Source: Gemmatimonas sp.
GTDB taxonomy: Bacteria > Gemmatimonadota > Gemmatimonadetes > Gemmatimonadales > Gemmatimonadaceae
Length of the DNA stretch: 64,000 nucleotides
Assembly: GCA_011390935.1 (NCBI GenBank)
Contig: JAABRL010000009.1
Span: 1 to 64,000 of the forward strand
Direction of reading: 5' to 3'
The notes under the pieces are model-generated. The model searched no databases. It saw nothing but the letters and a program-made list of their open reading frames with translations, and was not told the DNA's origin. Positions 20,676 to 29,098 of the stretch are shown here, one piece after another. The position numbers were made by a program, and so were the translations under genes. The stretch's first letter is position 1. Each line of letters opens with the position of its first letter.

Positions 20676-21323
20676 CTACCCGCCTTGTTGAATGCCGTTG
20701 ATTTCCCGCTCGAGCTGCGCGATGAGCGCGCCGACCTGCTCGTCGAGCGCGTGCACGCGTTCGTGCCGCACGCTCTCTGCATCAAGGATCGATGCGACCC
20801 GTTCTACCGCCCTGTCCAGATCGTCGTTCACGACCACGTAATGGTACCGCCCCACGTCACCGATCTCTGCCTTCGCATTGCGCATCCGGACCAGCAGGCG
20901 CTCGGTGTCTTCACTGCCCCGCCCTGTAAGCCGCTGCAGCAGCACCTCGCCCGACGGCGGCAAAATGAAGACGAGCACCGTATCGGGAAACGCTTCCGCA
21001 AACTGCCGCGCCCCTTGCACGTCGATGTCCATGAGACAGAGACGACCCGACGCCAACACCCGTTCCACCTCGCGCCGCAACGTGCCGTAGTACGCCCCGT
21101 GCACCTCGGCCCACTCCGCGAACGCGCCCGCGTCTCGTTCAACCTCGAACTGCTCCCGGCTGAGAAAGTGGTAGTCCTGCCCATCTGTCTCGCCAGTGCG
21201 ACGCGCCCGCGTGGTACACGATACAGAATAACCTAGATCGCGTCGGCGCTCCAGCAGCCGACGCGCGATCGTGGTCTTGCCGGCCCCTGACGGAGCGGAC
21301 AGAATGACCGGAAACGGCTTCAT
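20676..21323 (-). CDS. gmk: guanylate kinase
   Basis: This 215-residue enzyme phosphorylates GMP to GDP. It has the P-loop LSAPSGAGKTTIARRLL, the SCTTRARRTGETDGQDYHFLS GMP-binding region (split across residues 35-56), and the LMDIDVQGARQF block. It overlaps yicC in ATGA and is followed by rpoZ. Confidence 0.95.
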   Translation of the reverse strand: MKPFPVILSAPSGAGKTTIARRLLERRRDLGYSVSCTTRARRTGETDGQDYHFLSREQFEVERDAGAFAEWAEVHGAYYGTLRREVERVLASGRLCLMDIDVQGARQFAEAFPDTVLVFILPPSGEVLLQRLTGRGSEDTERLLVRMRNAKAEIGDVGRYHYVVVNDDLDRAVERVASILDAESVRHERVHALDEQVGALIAQLEREINGIQQGG

Positions 21324-22195
21324 TCCAGGTTCTCCACCTGTTCGCGGATGCGCTCCAACTCCTCCTTGATGCCGATCACATCTTGCAGAATGATGGCGTC
21401 AGCGGCCTTGCTGCCCGTCGTATTGGCCTCCCGCAGCATCTCCTGGAGCAGGAATCCCAGCCGCTTCCCCACCGGCTCCCCGCCAGGCGCCGACAGCGTC
21501 TCCCGGAACGCGGCGATGTGACTGCGGAAGCGGTCCTGCTCTTCCGCGATGTCCATGCGATCGGCCAGAATCGCGATCTCCTGCGCCAACCGTTGCTCGT
21601 CCACGGCCATCCCATCCGTGAGTTCACGCACGGCCGCGCGCAGTCGATCGCGCTGCGAAACCAGCCGCTCGGGTGCGCGCGTGCGAATGCGGTCGAGCGC
21701 CTCGGTGATGGCGTCGAGGCGCCGCGCGAGGACTTCCGCGAGACGTCGTCCCTCGTCGAGCCGCGCGCTGTCCAGCTGGTCGAGGGCGGCGTTCACCACC
21801 ACGAGCAGCTCCGGCGCGGAGCCTGTGCTCTCGTCATCGCGTTGCGTGGTAATGACGTCAGGCATGCGCAATACGGCGGCGAGGTCGACCGGGCCATCCA
21901 GCACGTACTGCTCGCGCAGCCGTCGCAGCTGCTGGACGACGGCGGCAAACCGCGCCTCGTCGATACCCGCTCCGCCCTGTTCGCCACGCTCCATGCGCGC
22001 CGACAGCGTGACGTGCCCGCGCGCGACGCGGGTACGCATCACCTCGCGCACCTCCGTCTCCCAGCGTCCGAAGGCCGAGGGCAGCTTGATGCTGGGCGAA
22101 AAGAAGCGATGGTTCACGGTGCGCACTTCCACGCTCACGCGCGCACTGCCCACCGGTCCTTCGGCCAGACCGAACCCGGTCATGCTACGCACCAT
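21320..22195 (-). CDS. YicC-family endoribonuclease-like protein
   Basis: The 291-residue protein begins with the conserved MVRSMTGFG and ends with the block KAADAIILQDVIGIKEELERIREQVENLE, typical of YicC/YloC. Family members are reported to cleave RNA; cellular targets here are unknown. The typical yicC-gmk-rpoZ order is kept, with ATGA overlap to gmk. A coiled region fills residues 160-220. Confidence 0.9.
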   Translation of the reverse strand: MVRSMTGFGLAEGPVGSARVSVEVRTVNHRFFSPSIKLPSAFGRWETEVREVMRTRVARGHVTLSARMERGEQGGAGIDEARFAAVVQQLRRLREQYVLDGPVDLAAVLRMPDVITTQRDDESTGSAPELLVVVNAALDQLDSARLDEGRRLAEVLARRLDAITEALDRIRTRAPERLVSQRDRLRAAVRELTDGMAVDEQRLAQEIAILADRMDIAEEQDRFRSHIAAFRETLSAPGGEPVGKRLGFLLQEMLREANTTGSKAADAIILQDVIGIKEELERIREQVENLE

Positions 22196-22249
22196 GCGTC
22201 GAGCCTCCCTGTGCGCCTGACGGCGACGTCGTGAGTGTGTGCCGCGACA

Positions 22250-24322
22250 TCAGTTGAACCACTCCCACCGCACCCCATACGTCTGAAACGGCGGCGGCAT
22301 CGGGACGCCCGGGATCTGTGCGTACTGGCCGCCGTACACGTTGCGGAAGTGATAGAAGAGCGTCGCGCGCTGAATGCGGAGCTCGAGCAGGGCCATGCCC
22401 AGATTGTACGCTTCCGTTTCTCGAAACGGCGTGCTCGTTTCGACCGCATCGGCGTCCACGAACGAGACGCCGCTGCGGTACTCGTGAATGATCCGGGCGT
22501 TGATGCTGAAGTCGCCACGGGGGAAGCGACTCCGCCACTCGCTCTGCAGGATCACTGAGAGCCGCGCCTGCGTTTGCGGACGGTATTCTCGCCCGCCACC
22601 CCAGCGCGTGCCACGCAACTCGAGGCGTACGTCCTTGTACAGCGGCGTGAGCGCGCCGAACGTGAATCCCGTGCTCGCGCTGGTCGGAAACACGACGGCG
22701 GCGTCCCGCTCATAGGGCGTCAGCAGCCGAGGCACGATGATCTGTCGCTGCGGGCGCTGGAGCGCGGTCACCGTGGTGTCGGTCTCCACGATGGAGGTGT
22801 CGACACCGGGCACGGTACCAAACGTCTGCCGCACCACGCCACCGGTGAGCCATCGACCACGGAGTCGCAGCGCACCTTCCGCGCGTAGCGCGCGCTCCGC
22901 GGGGCGCCCGGTGGCGTCCTCCGGTCGCAGCTCGGAGTTCGCCAACGTGGCCACCAGCCATGGCAGCGGCGCCAGTCGAACACTCGCATCCAGGCGCACA
23001 CTGGAATCGAGGCCCGCGCGCTCGCCGTGCAGCGCGCCGGACACCCAGCCGCGTGTGGATGACAGCTGCACACCCGGGGCAAACTCGCTGCGTCCCTGCA
23101 CCATACGCCATCGGGCGAACGCCGCCGCACGCTCATGCTGCCAACCGTACGCCACCTGCAGCAATCGCTGGCTGCGACTGCGCGTGGAGTCATCGATTGC
23201 CGGCGCTTCGCTCGTGGTGTCGACCACGACGGCCTCGTCCACGTCGGGCCCCGTGCGCATCGTGGCCAGCAACGCCTGCACCTGAAGGCCGCGCGCCGGA
23301 TCGCCGTATCCCGCACGCAAATACACATCGCGTCGTGAACCCGCGTACGCGGGCAATGCGAACGCCGCGGGGTCGGCGCCCGTGGAATCGCGGGTGCGGC
23401 GCGTGTTGAGCAGATACCCGTCGACGCTCATGAGGCCGCGCGCCCACCCGAGGCGCGCCGTAACCTGCTGCACGTCGCCGTCGCCGGTGATGCCACCGGT
23501 GGGCGCGAACGTGCCGCCCAGCCCACCGGCACCGCGCTGTCGCGTGGACTCGCCCTGCTGCAGTGTGAGCTGAAACAGCGCGCCATTCATGAAGCGACGA
23601 CCAAAAAGGCCACGGAACCCGTTGGTGTTGAGGTCGCCCGTGTAGATGTCCGTGCGTGTATACGGCGTCACGTTGCGGACCGTCCAGCTGGTCAGCCACA
23701 CGCGCACCTCGCCAGCCGTGCGCTCGATCACCACCTCATCGAGCGCACTCAGCGAAATCTCGGTGAGATCGAGCACCCCGTTGTTGCGCGGGTCCGGGGC
23801 GTCGAGTTCCAGCCCGTCGAGGAATACGCGCATGCGACGGAAGTCGCCCTGGAAGGCGGCCGCGTGCATGCCCGGAAACCACGACGACCGAAAAGTGGTG
23901 ACGCCGGGCACATGATCGAGCAGGTCGGCGAGATTCATCGCGCCGGTGCTGAACATGTTGTCACGCGTGAAGCGCAGCGCGTCGGTCGCCTCGAGATTGG
24001 GCGGTGCCACGAAGGTGACCAACGGCGCCTTGATCGTATCGGCGAGCCGCTCGGCCTGGCGACGAATGGCGACCGCACGCAACGAATCGGCGCGCAGCGA
24101 GTCTGCGACCAATACTGCCTTGAGCGAATCGGCCAGCGCGGTGGCACGGGCCAGTGAATCGGCGCGCAGTGAATCGACCTGGACCGAGTCCCGACGCGTT
24201 GTGGTGTCCACCTGCGCGTACATCTCGCGCGCACTCCCGCACAGGAAGAGCAGCAGCGCGGTCACCAGCAGGCCGAGGCGGGGGAGCCCGAAGGCGCCAC
24301 CCCGCCACTGCGGACCGGTCAC
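22250..24322 (-). CDS. TonB-dependent-receptor plug-containing outer membrane protein
   Basis: A signal peptide (LLVTALLLFLCG, ending near AQ37) precedes a repeat region with Asp-Ser-Leu units every 5-8 residues (45-82). A plug-like domain follows: MNLADLLDHVPGVTTFRSSW, VFLDGLELDAP and EVVIERTAGEVRVW. The remaining about 480 residues alternate polar and hydrophobic strands and end in YGVRWEWFN, an aromatic end suited to outer-membrane insertion. I place the start at GTG 24322, which gives 690 residues; no ATG precedes the signal peptide in frame, so the start is uncertain. The substrate is unknown, and there are no TonB or ABC genes nearby. Confidence 0.75.
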   Translation of the reverse strand: MTGPQWRGGAFGLPRLGLLVTALLLFLCGSAREMYAQVDTTTRRDSVQVDSLRADSLARATALADSLKAVLVADSLRADSLRAVAIRRQAERLADTIKAPLVTFVAPPNLEATDALRFTRDNMFSTGAMNLADLLDHVPGVTTFRSSWFPGMHAAAFQGDFRRMRVFLDGLELDAPDPRNNGVLDLTEISLSALDEVVIERTAGEVRVWLTSWTVRNVTPYTRTDIYTGDLNTNGFRGLFGRRFMNGALFQLTLQQGESTRQRGAGGLGGTFAPTGGITGDGDVQQVTARLGWARGLMSVDGYLLNTRRTRDSTGADPAAFALPAYAGSRRDVYLRAGYGDPARGLQVQALLATMRTGPDVDEAVVVDTTSEAPAIDDSTRSRSQRLLQVAYGWQHERAAAFARWRMVQGRSEFAPGVQLSSTRGWVSGALHGERAGLDSSVRLDASVRLAPLPWLVATLANSELRPEDATGRPAERALRAEGALRLRGRWLTGGVVRQTFGTVPGVDTSIVETDTTVTALQRPQRQIIVPRLLTPYERDAAVVFPTSASTGFTFGALTPLYKDVRLELRGTRWGGGREYRPQTQARLSVILQSEWRSRFPRGDFSINARIIHEYRSGVSFVDADAVETSTPFRETEAYNLGMALLELRIQRATLFYHFRNVYGGQYAQIPGVPMPPPFQTYGVRWEWFN

Positions 24323-24363
24323 TGCGACGCTCGGAGGCCGTGGTGGTCGTGACCGGTCACAAA

Positions 24364-25854
24364 TCAGCGAGCGCGCCCGCGCACGAACTCCACGAACGTC
24401 GCCACCGGCGTGCCGGTCGGGCCCTTGGGGAGCCAGCCGAGATCGCTTTGCGAGTACGCCGTTCCCGCTACATCGAGATGCACCCACGGATAGCCGTCCA
24501 CGAACTCCTGAAGGAACAGCGCCGCCGTGATCGAGCCGGCAGGCCGACCGCCTGTATTTCGCACGTCGGCGACATCCGACTTGATCTGCTCGCGGTACTC
24601 GTCCCATACCGGCAAGGGCCAGCCGGGTTCCCCGGCGCGCTCACCGGCAGCGCGCACCTCGTCCACCACCGCCGCGTCCGGTCCAAAAAGGCCGACGGCG
24701 TGGTGTCCGAGTGCGAACACGATGGCGCCGGTGAGGGTGGCGGCATCGAGGACCACCGCCGGCGAGAAGCGCTTGGCAAACACGAGCAGATCGGCCAGCA
24801 CGAGACGCCCTTCGGCGTCGGTGTTGATGATCTCGATCGTCTTGCCGTTGGAAGCGCGCACCACATCACCCGGCTTGATGGCCGTCCCGGACGGCATGTT
24901 GGTGGTGGCCCCCACAATCCCGACCACGTTCACCGGCAGCTTGAGACGCGCGATGGTTTCCATGGCCCCCATCACGCCGCCCGCGCCGGACATGTCGTAT
25001 TTCATCCACTCCATCTCGGGCGCCGGCTTGATCGAGATGCCGCCGGTGTCAAAGCAGAGCCCCTTGCCCACCAGCACCACGGGCGCCTCCCCCTCGGCCC
25101 CGCCGCGGTACTCCATGGCCACCAGGCGAGGTTCTTCGGGCGTACCCTGCGCCACGCACAGGAACGACCCCATCCCTTCAGCGCGCATCTGCTCGCGCCC
25201 CAACACCGTCACGTCAACGTTGCCGTGCCGCTCGGCAATCCCGTGGGCTGTCTCGACAAAGGTATCCGGCGTGCACACGTTGCCCGGCATGATGCCGAGG
25301 CGCCGGGCGACGGCCTGCCCCGCCGCCAGCGCCTCACCAAAGGCAAACGCCGCACGCGCCGCATCATCGTCGGCGAGCAGCAGGGTGGCCGTGCTGACCG
25401 GCTGCCGCCGCTCCGCCTCGGGCGCGGGGGTGCGCAGATCGGTGTACGTCCACGCGCCGAGCGCGAGACCCGCCACGAGCCCCTCGATCTGGTCGGGCGC
25501 CGCGTCGGTCGCGAGCGCATGCAGTGCGCCGCATCCGAGCTTCGCCGCCGCGCGAGCGGCCACGGCGCCAGCTCGGCGCCACGCCGTCCGAGACGCGGGC
25601 GTCTTCCCCAAGCCCACCAGCATCACGCGCTCGATGCCGCGCTCCGGCCCGGTCAGCACGAACGTTTCGTCGCGACCAGCGCGGAAGTCGCGCCGCGCGA
25701 GTGTGCGTGAGATCGCGCCCTGCAGCGCATCGTCGAGCGAGCGCGCCGACGCCGGCAGCGCCACGGGCGCGCCAGTCGCGGCCGTACAGAAGATCGCAAG
25801 CAGTGGCGTATCCACGGCCGTGAGTGCAGCGTGGCTGACGTTCAACGAGAGCAT
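24364..25854 (-). CDS. pepA: leucyl aminopeptidase (M17)
   Basis: This 496-residue metalloenzyme removes N-terminal residues from peptides. The catalytic domain has VLVGKGLCFDTGGISIKP (metal-binding Lys/Asp), MKYDMSGAGGV, and the signature NTDAEGRLVLADLL. The N-terminal domain (1-170) is variable, as usual. The ATG at 25854 is chosen because the open frame upstream runs through the tRNA-Asn gene. Some family members double as DNA-binding regulators (XerA/PepA); nothing here shows that. Confidence 0.93.
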   Translation of the reverse strand: MLSLNVSHAALTAVDTPLLAIFCTAATGAPVALPASARSLDDALQGAISRTLARRDFRAGRDETFVLTGPERGIERVMLVGLGKTPASRTAWRRAGAVAARAAAKLGCGALHALATDAAPDQIEGLVAGLALGAWTYTDLRTPAPEAERRQPVSTATLLLADDDAARAAFAFGEALAAGQAVARRLGIMPGNVCTPDTFVETAHGIAERHGNVDVTVLGREQMRAEGMGSFLCVAQGTPEEPRLVAMEYRGGAEGEAPVVLVGKGLCFDTGGISIKPAPEMEWMKYDMSGAGGVMGAMETIARLKLPVNVVGIVGATTNMPSGTAIKPGDVVRASNGKTIEIINTDAEGRLVLADLLVFAKRFSPAVVLDAATLTGAIVFALGHHAVGLFGPDAAVVDEVRAAGERAGEPGWPLPVWDEYREQIKSDVADVRNTGGRPAGSITAALFLQEFVDGYPWVHLDVAGTAYSQSDLGWLPKGPTGTPVATFVEFVRGRAR

Positions 25855-25982
25855 CGGAGCAGTTGGGCTGGGAGGTCGCGTGACACCGCACGAGAGCCGC
25901 GGCAGCGAACGCCGCCATCTCTCGGCCTGAGCCTCGGAAGCTAGGACGGCGGAACAGGGCGAGCAAGCGCGGTCGCCCTCCA

Positions 25983-26026
25983 CACAAAACAAACGCCCGG
26001 GCCACTCAGCGTGAGTGACCCGGGCG
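25983..26026 (-). terminator. terminator of tRNA-Asn
   Basis: A 15-bp stem with one mismatch (25994-26008 with 26012-26026) and 3-nt loop starts 2 nt after the tRNA. It is followed on the minus strand by TTTGTTTTGTG. This is the most classical Rho-independent terminator in the window. Confidence 0.85.
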
Positions 26027-26028
26027 CA

Positions 26029-26100
26029 CTGGGGCGGAAGGAGTCGAACCTTCAACCACTCGATTAACAGTCGAGCGCTCTGCCATTGAGCTACACCCCA
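26029..26100 (-). tRNA. tRNA-Asn (GTT)
   Basis: The 72-nt cloverleaf is complete: acceptor TGGGGTG/CGCCCCA, D stem GCTC/GAGC, anticodon stem CTCGA/TCGAG around CTGTTAA (anticodon GTT), and T stem GAAGG/CCTTC with loop TTCGACT. The discriminator is G, as in other tRNA-Asn. The 3' CCA is not encoded. It has its own promoter and terminator. Confidence 0.96.
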
Positions 26101-26141
26101 AGATCGAGCGCGCACGCCGTCGTGTACGGCTGCGCTCGGGG

Positions 26142-26170
26142 AACATAGCAGCACAGGCGGGCGAGACCAA
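26142..26170 (-). promoter_or_regulatory. promoter of tRNA-Asn
   Basis: TTGGTC (26165-26170), a 17-bp spacer and TATGTT (26142-26147) lie on the minus strand, 42 nt upstream of the tRNA 5' end. Confidence 0.55.
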
Positions 26171-26267
26171 GTGGGGGCGTGTGCTGCGCTGGCCTCCTTG
26201 CGGCTCATGCGGTACCCTTGAGCAGCGCACGGCGCGCGATGCCGTCTTCCCACCTGCCTCCTGCCTC

Positions 26268-26651
26268 ATGGACACTGTCACCAAGCATGCGTGGGATACC
26301 ACGCCACTCGAAGAGCTGTCGCCCCTGATCTCGCGACGCCTCATCAACAGCGAGCGACAGATGCTCGCGCACGTACTGCTCAAAAAAGGCGCCATCGTGC
26401 CGGCGCACGATCACCATAACGAACAGTTCACCTACATCCTGTCAGGCCGCCTTCGCTTCTGGATCGGTGCACACGCGGATGCGCCGGCCGATGAGTACGT
26501 GGATGTGAGTGCGGGTGAAGTGCTTGTGATCCCGAGCGGGGTGCGCCATCGCGCCGAGGCGCTCGAGGATACGCTCGACCTCGATGTCTTCAATCCACCG
26601 CGCGCCGATTGGCTCGACGGCAGCGATGCGTACCTTCGCGGGACGCGCTGA
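26268..26651 (+). CDS. small cupin-domain protein
   Basis: The protein has 127 residues from ATG 26268. It is a single cupin barrel: motif 1 is VPAHDHHNEQFTYILSG, with two His and a Glu placed as metal ligands, and motif 2 is GEVLVIPSGVRHRAEA, with the fourth ligand His. The C-terminal LDVFNPPRADWL resembles cupins linked to sugar or oxylate metabolism, but the substrate cannot be read. It is followed 2 nt later by an SDR gene, probably co-transcribed. Confidence 0.8.
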   Translation: MDTVTKHAWDTTPLEELSPLISRRLINSERQMLAHVLLKKGAIVPAHDHHNEQFTYILSGRLRFWIGAHADAPADEYVDVSAGEVLVIPSGVRHRAEALEDTLDLDVFNPPRADWLDGSDAYLRGTR

Positions 26652-26653
26652 CC

Positions 26654-27442
26654 GTGCAACTCGGACTCGAAGGAAAAGTCGTCGTCGTGTGTGGTGCGAG
26701 CCGTGGTATCGGCTTCGCTGCGGCTGAGCTGTTCGCGGCCGACGGTGCAGAGCTGGTCATCGTGTCGCGCAACGCCACGTCACTCGACGCGGCTGCGGCG
26801 CGGCTGCGTGCGACGGGTGCCTCGGTCGCGCAGGTGGTGGCCGATCTCTCGGCGGCGGATGGACCAGCGCACGTGGTGGATGGGGTGATGCGCCTGCACG
26901 GTCGCGCCGACGTGCTGGTGACCAACACCGGTGGCCCGGTCACGGGTAGTGCACTCGGGCATGACTGGTCCGCGTGGCAAGCGGCCAGCGAGCTGCTGCT
27001 GCGCAGCGCCGTCGAACTCACCCGCGCCTTCGTGCCCGGCATGCAGGAGCGGCGTTGGGGCCGGGTGATCGGCATCACGTCGATTGCGGTGAAGAAGCCG
27101 GTGCCGTCGCTCGTGCTGTCGAACAGCTTGCGCGCTGCCGTGACCGGATTCTTTCGCACCCTCGCCGATGAAGTGGCCCCCGATGGCGTCACGGTGAACA
27201 CGGTGCTGCCGGGCTACACGGCCACGGAGCGTCTTGACGAATTGGCGACGGCCACGATGCAACGCGCCGGCATCACGCGTGAGGCCGTCTTCGATCGGTG
27301 GCGTGCCGCGACGCCAGCCGCTCGCTTGGGCACGCCGCAGGAGGTGGCGTCGGCCATCGTCTACCTCGCGTCGGTGCATGCTGGCTTCATGACCGGGCAG
27401 GCGCTGTGCGTCGACGGTGGCGCCTCGGGTACCCTGCTCTAA
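26654..27442 (+). CDS. SDR-family oxidoreductase
   Basis: The 262-residue protein starts at GTG 26654, 2 nt after the cupin stop. It has the NAD(P) motif VVCGASRGIGFAAA and the acidic/Arg turn VSRN that suggests NADP, followed by VTNTGGP in place of the usual NNAG. The catalytic Tyr is not in a standard YxxxK: the region reads ITSIAVKKPVPSLVLSNSLR, so the Tyr is missing while Ser and Lys-like positions remain. This matches the atypical 3-oxoacyl-reductase-like SDR group and raises doubt about ordinary dehydrogenase activity. The end (GQALCVDGGAS) is typical. Confidence 0.85.
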   Translation: MQLGLEGKVVVVCGASRGIGFAAAELFAADGAELVIVSRNATSLDAAAARLRATGASVAQVVADLSAADGPAHVVDGVMRLHGRADVLVTNTGGPVTGSALGHDWSAWQAASELLLRSAVELTRAFVPGMQERRWGRVIGITSIAVKKPVPSLVLSNSLRAAVTGFFRTLADEVAPDGVTVNTVLPGYTATERLDELATATMQRAGITREAVFDRWRAATPAARLGTPQEVASAIVYLASVHAGFMTGQALCVDGGASGTLL

Positions 27443-27476
27443 AACCTCGCTTCTCACCTCACCCTTCGAGTACACG

Positions 27477-28409
27477 ATGAGTTCTCTGCCCCCCACGGAA
27501 TGGATCTGGCGCGATGGCGAGTTTGTCCCATGGGCTGACGCCACGCTGCACGTGCTCAGTCACTCCATGCAGTTCGGTTCGGCCGCGTTCGAAGGGATTC
27601 GTGCGTACGCGACTCCGCAGGGCCCCGCGATCTTCCGGCTGCGCGAGCACCTCGAGCGCCTCGTGAAGTCCGTCCGCATCTATCGCCTCGAGCTCGACTA
27701 TACGGTCGATCAGCTGACCGAGGCGTGCGTGGCGACCGTGGCAAAGAACAACATGGACGCGTGCTACATTCGCCCCATGATCGTGCGGGGATTCGGCGCG
27801 GCGGGCATGATTCCCACCGGCAGTCCGACCCACGTGTTCGTGCCCTGCTGGCCGTGGGGCACGTACCTGGGCGCACACGCGCTGGAACATGGTATTGCCG
27901 CCTGCGTGTCGAGTTGGCAGCGTGTCGCGCCCAACACCATCCCGGCCATGGCGAAGGTGGCCGGCAACTATCTCAGCGGGCAGCTCATCAAGATGGAGGC
28001 TGTGGCGAATGGTTATGACGAGGGCATTGCGCTCAGCCCGTCGGGAATGCTGAGCGAAGGCTCTGGCCAGAACGTATTCGTGGTCGTGGACGGGGTGCTG
28101 CACACCACGCCGCTCGACGGCACGATCCTCGGTGGGATCACGCGTGCGAGCCTCATTCGCATTGCGCACGACGCCGGCTACCAAGTACGTGAACAGCACA
28201 TTGCGCGCGAGACGCTGTACAGCGCCGAGGAGGTGTTCATCGCCGGTACCGCGTCGGAAGTCACGCCGGTGACAAGCGTTGACCGCATTCGCATCGGGAC
28301 GGGCAAGGTGGGACCGATCACACGATTCCTGCAGACCCGCTATCTGGATATCGTGAGCGGTCGCGTGCCCGACGAGTACGGGTGGCTCACGCACGTACCC
28401 AGAGGCTGA
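27477..28409 (+). CDS. ilvE: branched-chain amino acid aminotransferase
   Basis: This 310-residue PLP enzyme interconverts branched-chain amino acids and their 2-oxo acids. The fold-type IV features are clear: WADATLHVLSHSMQFGSAAFEGIRAY at the start, PLP lysine in MAKVAGNYLSGQ, and SPSGMLSEGSGQNVFVV. The ATG at 27477 gives the standard length. It lies 34 nt after the SDR gene and ends before a strong terminator, so cupin-SDR-ilvE may be one unit. It could feed branched acyl-CoA breakdown encoded elsewhere in the window (inference). Confidence 0.94.
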   Translation: MSSLPPTEWIWRDGEFVPWADATLHVLSHSMQFGSAAFEGIRAYATPQGPAIFRLREHLERLVKSVRIYRLELDYTVDQLTEACVATVAKNNMDACYIRPMIVRGFGAAGMIPTGSPTHVFVPCWPWGTYLGAHALEHGIAACVSSWQRVAPNTIPAMAKVAGNYLSGQLIKMEAVANGYDEGIALSPSGMLSEGSGQNVFVVVDGVLHTTPLDGTILGGITRASLIRIAHDAGYQVREQHIARETLYSAEEVFIAGTASEVTPVTSVDRIRIGTGKVGPITRFLQTRYLDIVSGRVPDEYGWLTHVPRG

Positions 28410-28429
28410 TTCAGATACCGGTTCGCAGG

Positions 28430-28468
28430 AACGGCGCGTGTGAGGCAGTCGCTCGCACGCGCCGTTTT
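28430..28468. terminator. terminator after ilvE, between convergent genes
   Basis: An 11-bp perfect stem AACGGCGCGTG/CACGCGCCGTT (28430-28440 with 28456-28466) is followed by TTTTCG on the plus strand. It stands between the ends of ilvE (plus) and the lipoprotein gene (minus), and may serve both. Confidence 0.8.
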
Positions 28469-28475
28469 CGCACCG

Positions 28476-28952
28476 CTACTCGGTGCTGATCCGCACGTAG
28501 GAGTACGGCACGTCACCCAGCGTGAAGCCGGTGGCGCCGTTCGAGCGCAGCGTATCGCCGTCGAGTGTGTACGAGCGGCTCACCACCTGTCGCGGACACG
28601 TGCCGACCGGTGCCTGATTCGCAGCAGGACCGGTGCTGATCTGCGAGCCAACTACCTGGAAGCCGAACCACGACTCGCACAGGCCATTGGTGCCGGTGTT
28701 CGCTTCACCCGACGCGAAGCGTCGAGATACCTCACGCACGAAACCGCTGCCGGTGAAGATGAAGCGCACGTCTTCGCTCACCACTTCCACGGTATCGATT
28801 CGTGCGGGGAGCGCCTGCCCAGCGACACGAACGAGGCGCCAGGTGCCCTCGTGCGGCAGGATGGGGTTCTCGAACGAACCGCCGCCACAGGCGGCCAGGA
28901 ATGGAACGACACACGCCACCGCGAGGGCGGCGACCGTACGAACGCGATGCAT
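28476..28952 (-). CDS. small secreted lipoprotein of unknown function
   Basis: The 158-residue protein has a lipoprotein signal: a hydrophobic run after MHRVRT and the lipobox LAAC|GGG. The mature part contains HEGTWRLVRVAGQALPAR and a later VSRSYTLDGDTLRSNG, a pattern of short strands reminiscent of small calycin-like or META-like lipoproteins, but I do not recognise a family. Two Cys (LCESW, GTCPRQ) may pair. The ATG at 28952 has GGGAG 10 nt upstream. The longer frame would run through tRNA-Leu and is rejected. Confidence 0.65.
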   Translation of the reverse strand: MHRVRTVAALAVACVVPFLAACGGGSFENPILPHEGTWRLVRVAGQALPARIDTVEVVSEDVRFIFTGSGFVREVSRRFASGEANTGTNGLCESWFGFQVVGSQISTGPAANQAPVGTCPRQVVSRSYTLDGDTLRSNGATGFTLGDVPYSYVRISTE

Positions 28953-28981
28953 GCAGCACATACTCCCAAAAAGCGCGAGAA

Positions 28982-29065
28982 TACCCGAGGGGGGAATCGA
29001 ACCCCCATATCCCAAGGGATGGGGGATTTTGAGTCCCCTGCGTCTACCAGTTCCGCCACCCGGGT
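28982..29065 (-). tRNA. tRNA-Leu (CAA)
   Basis: This is an 84-nt class II tRNA: acceptor ACCCGGG/CTCGGGT with discriminator A, anticodon stem GGGGA/TCCCC around CTCAAAA (anticodon CAA, reading TTG), a long variable arm ATCCCTTGGGAT, and T loop TTCGATT. CCA is not encoded. It sits 33 nt after the tlpA-like stop and 29 nt before the lipoprotein start. Confidence 0.95.
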
Positions 29066-29068
29066 GTT

Positions 29069-29088
29069 CCATCCGCCTGCGCGGATGG
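29069..29088 (-). terminator. hairpin after the tlpA-like gene
   Basis: The 8-bp stem CCATCCGC/GCGGATGG (29069-29076 with 29081-29088) and 4-nt loop begin 10 nt after the stop at 29099. It ends 3 nt before the tRNA-Leu 5' end. There is no T-run, so it may instead be a processing signal for a tRNA made by read-through. Confidence 0.45.
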
Positions 29089-29098
29089 TCTCGACATC

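Noticed and set aside
26029-29065. tRNA-Asn and tRNA-Leu as attachment sites of an island
   Set aside because: No integrase gene and no repeat of the tRNA 3' ends was found within the window.
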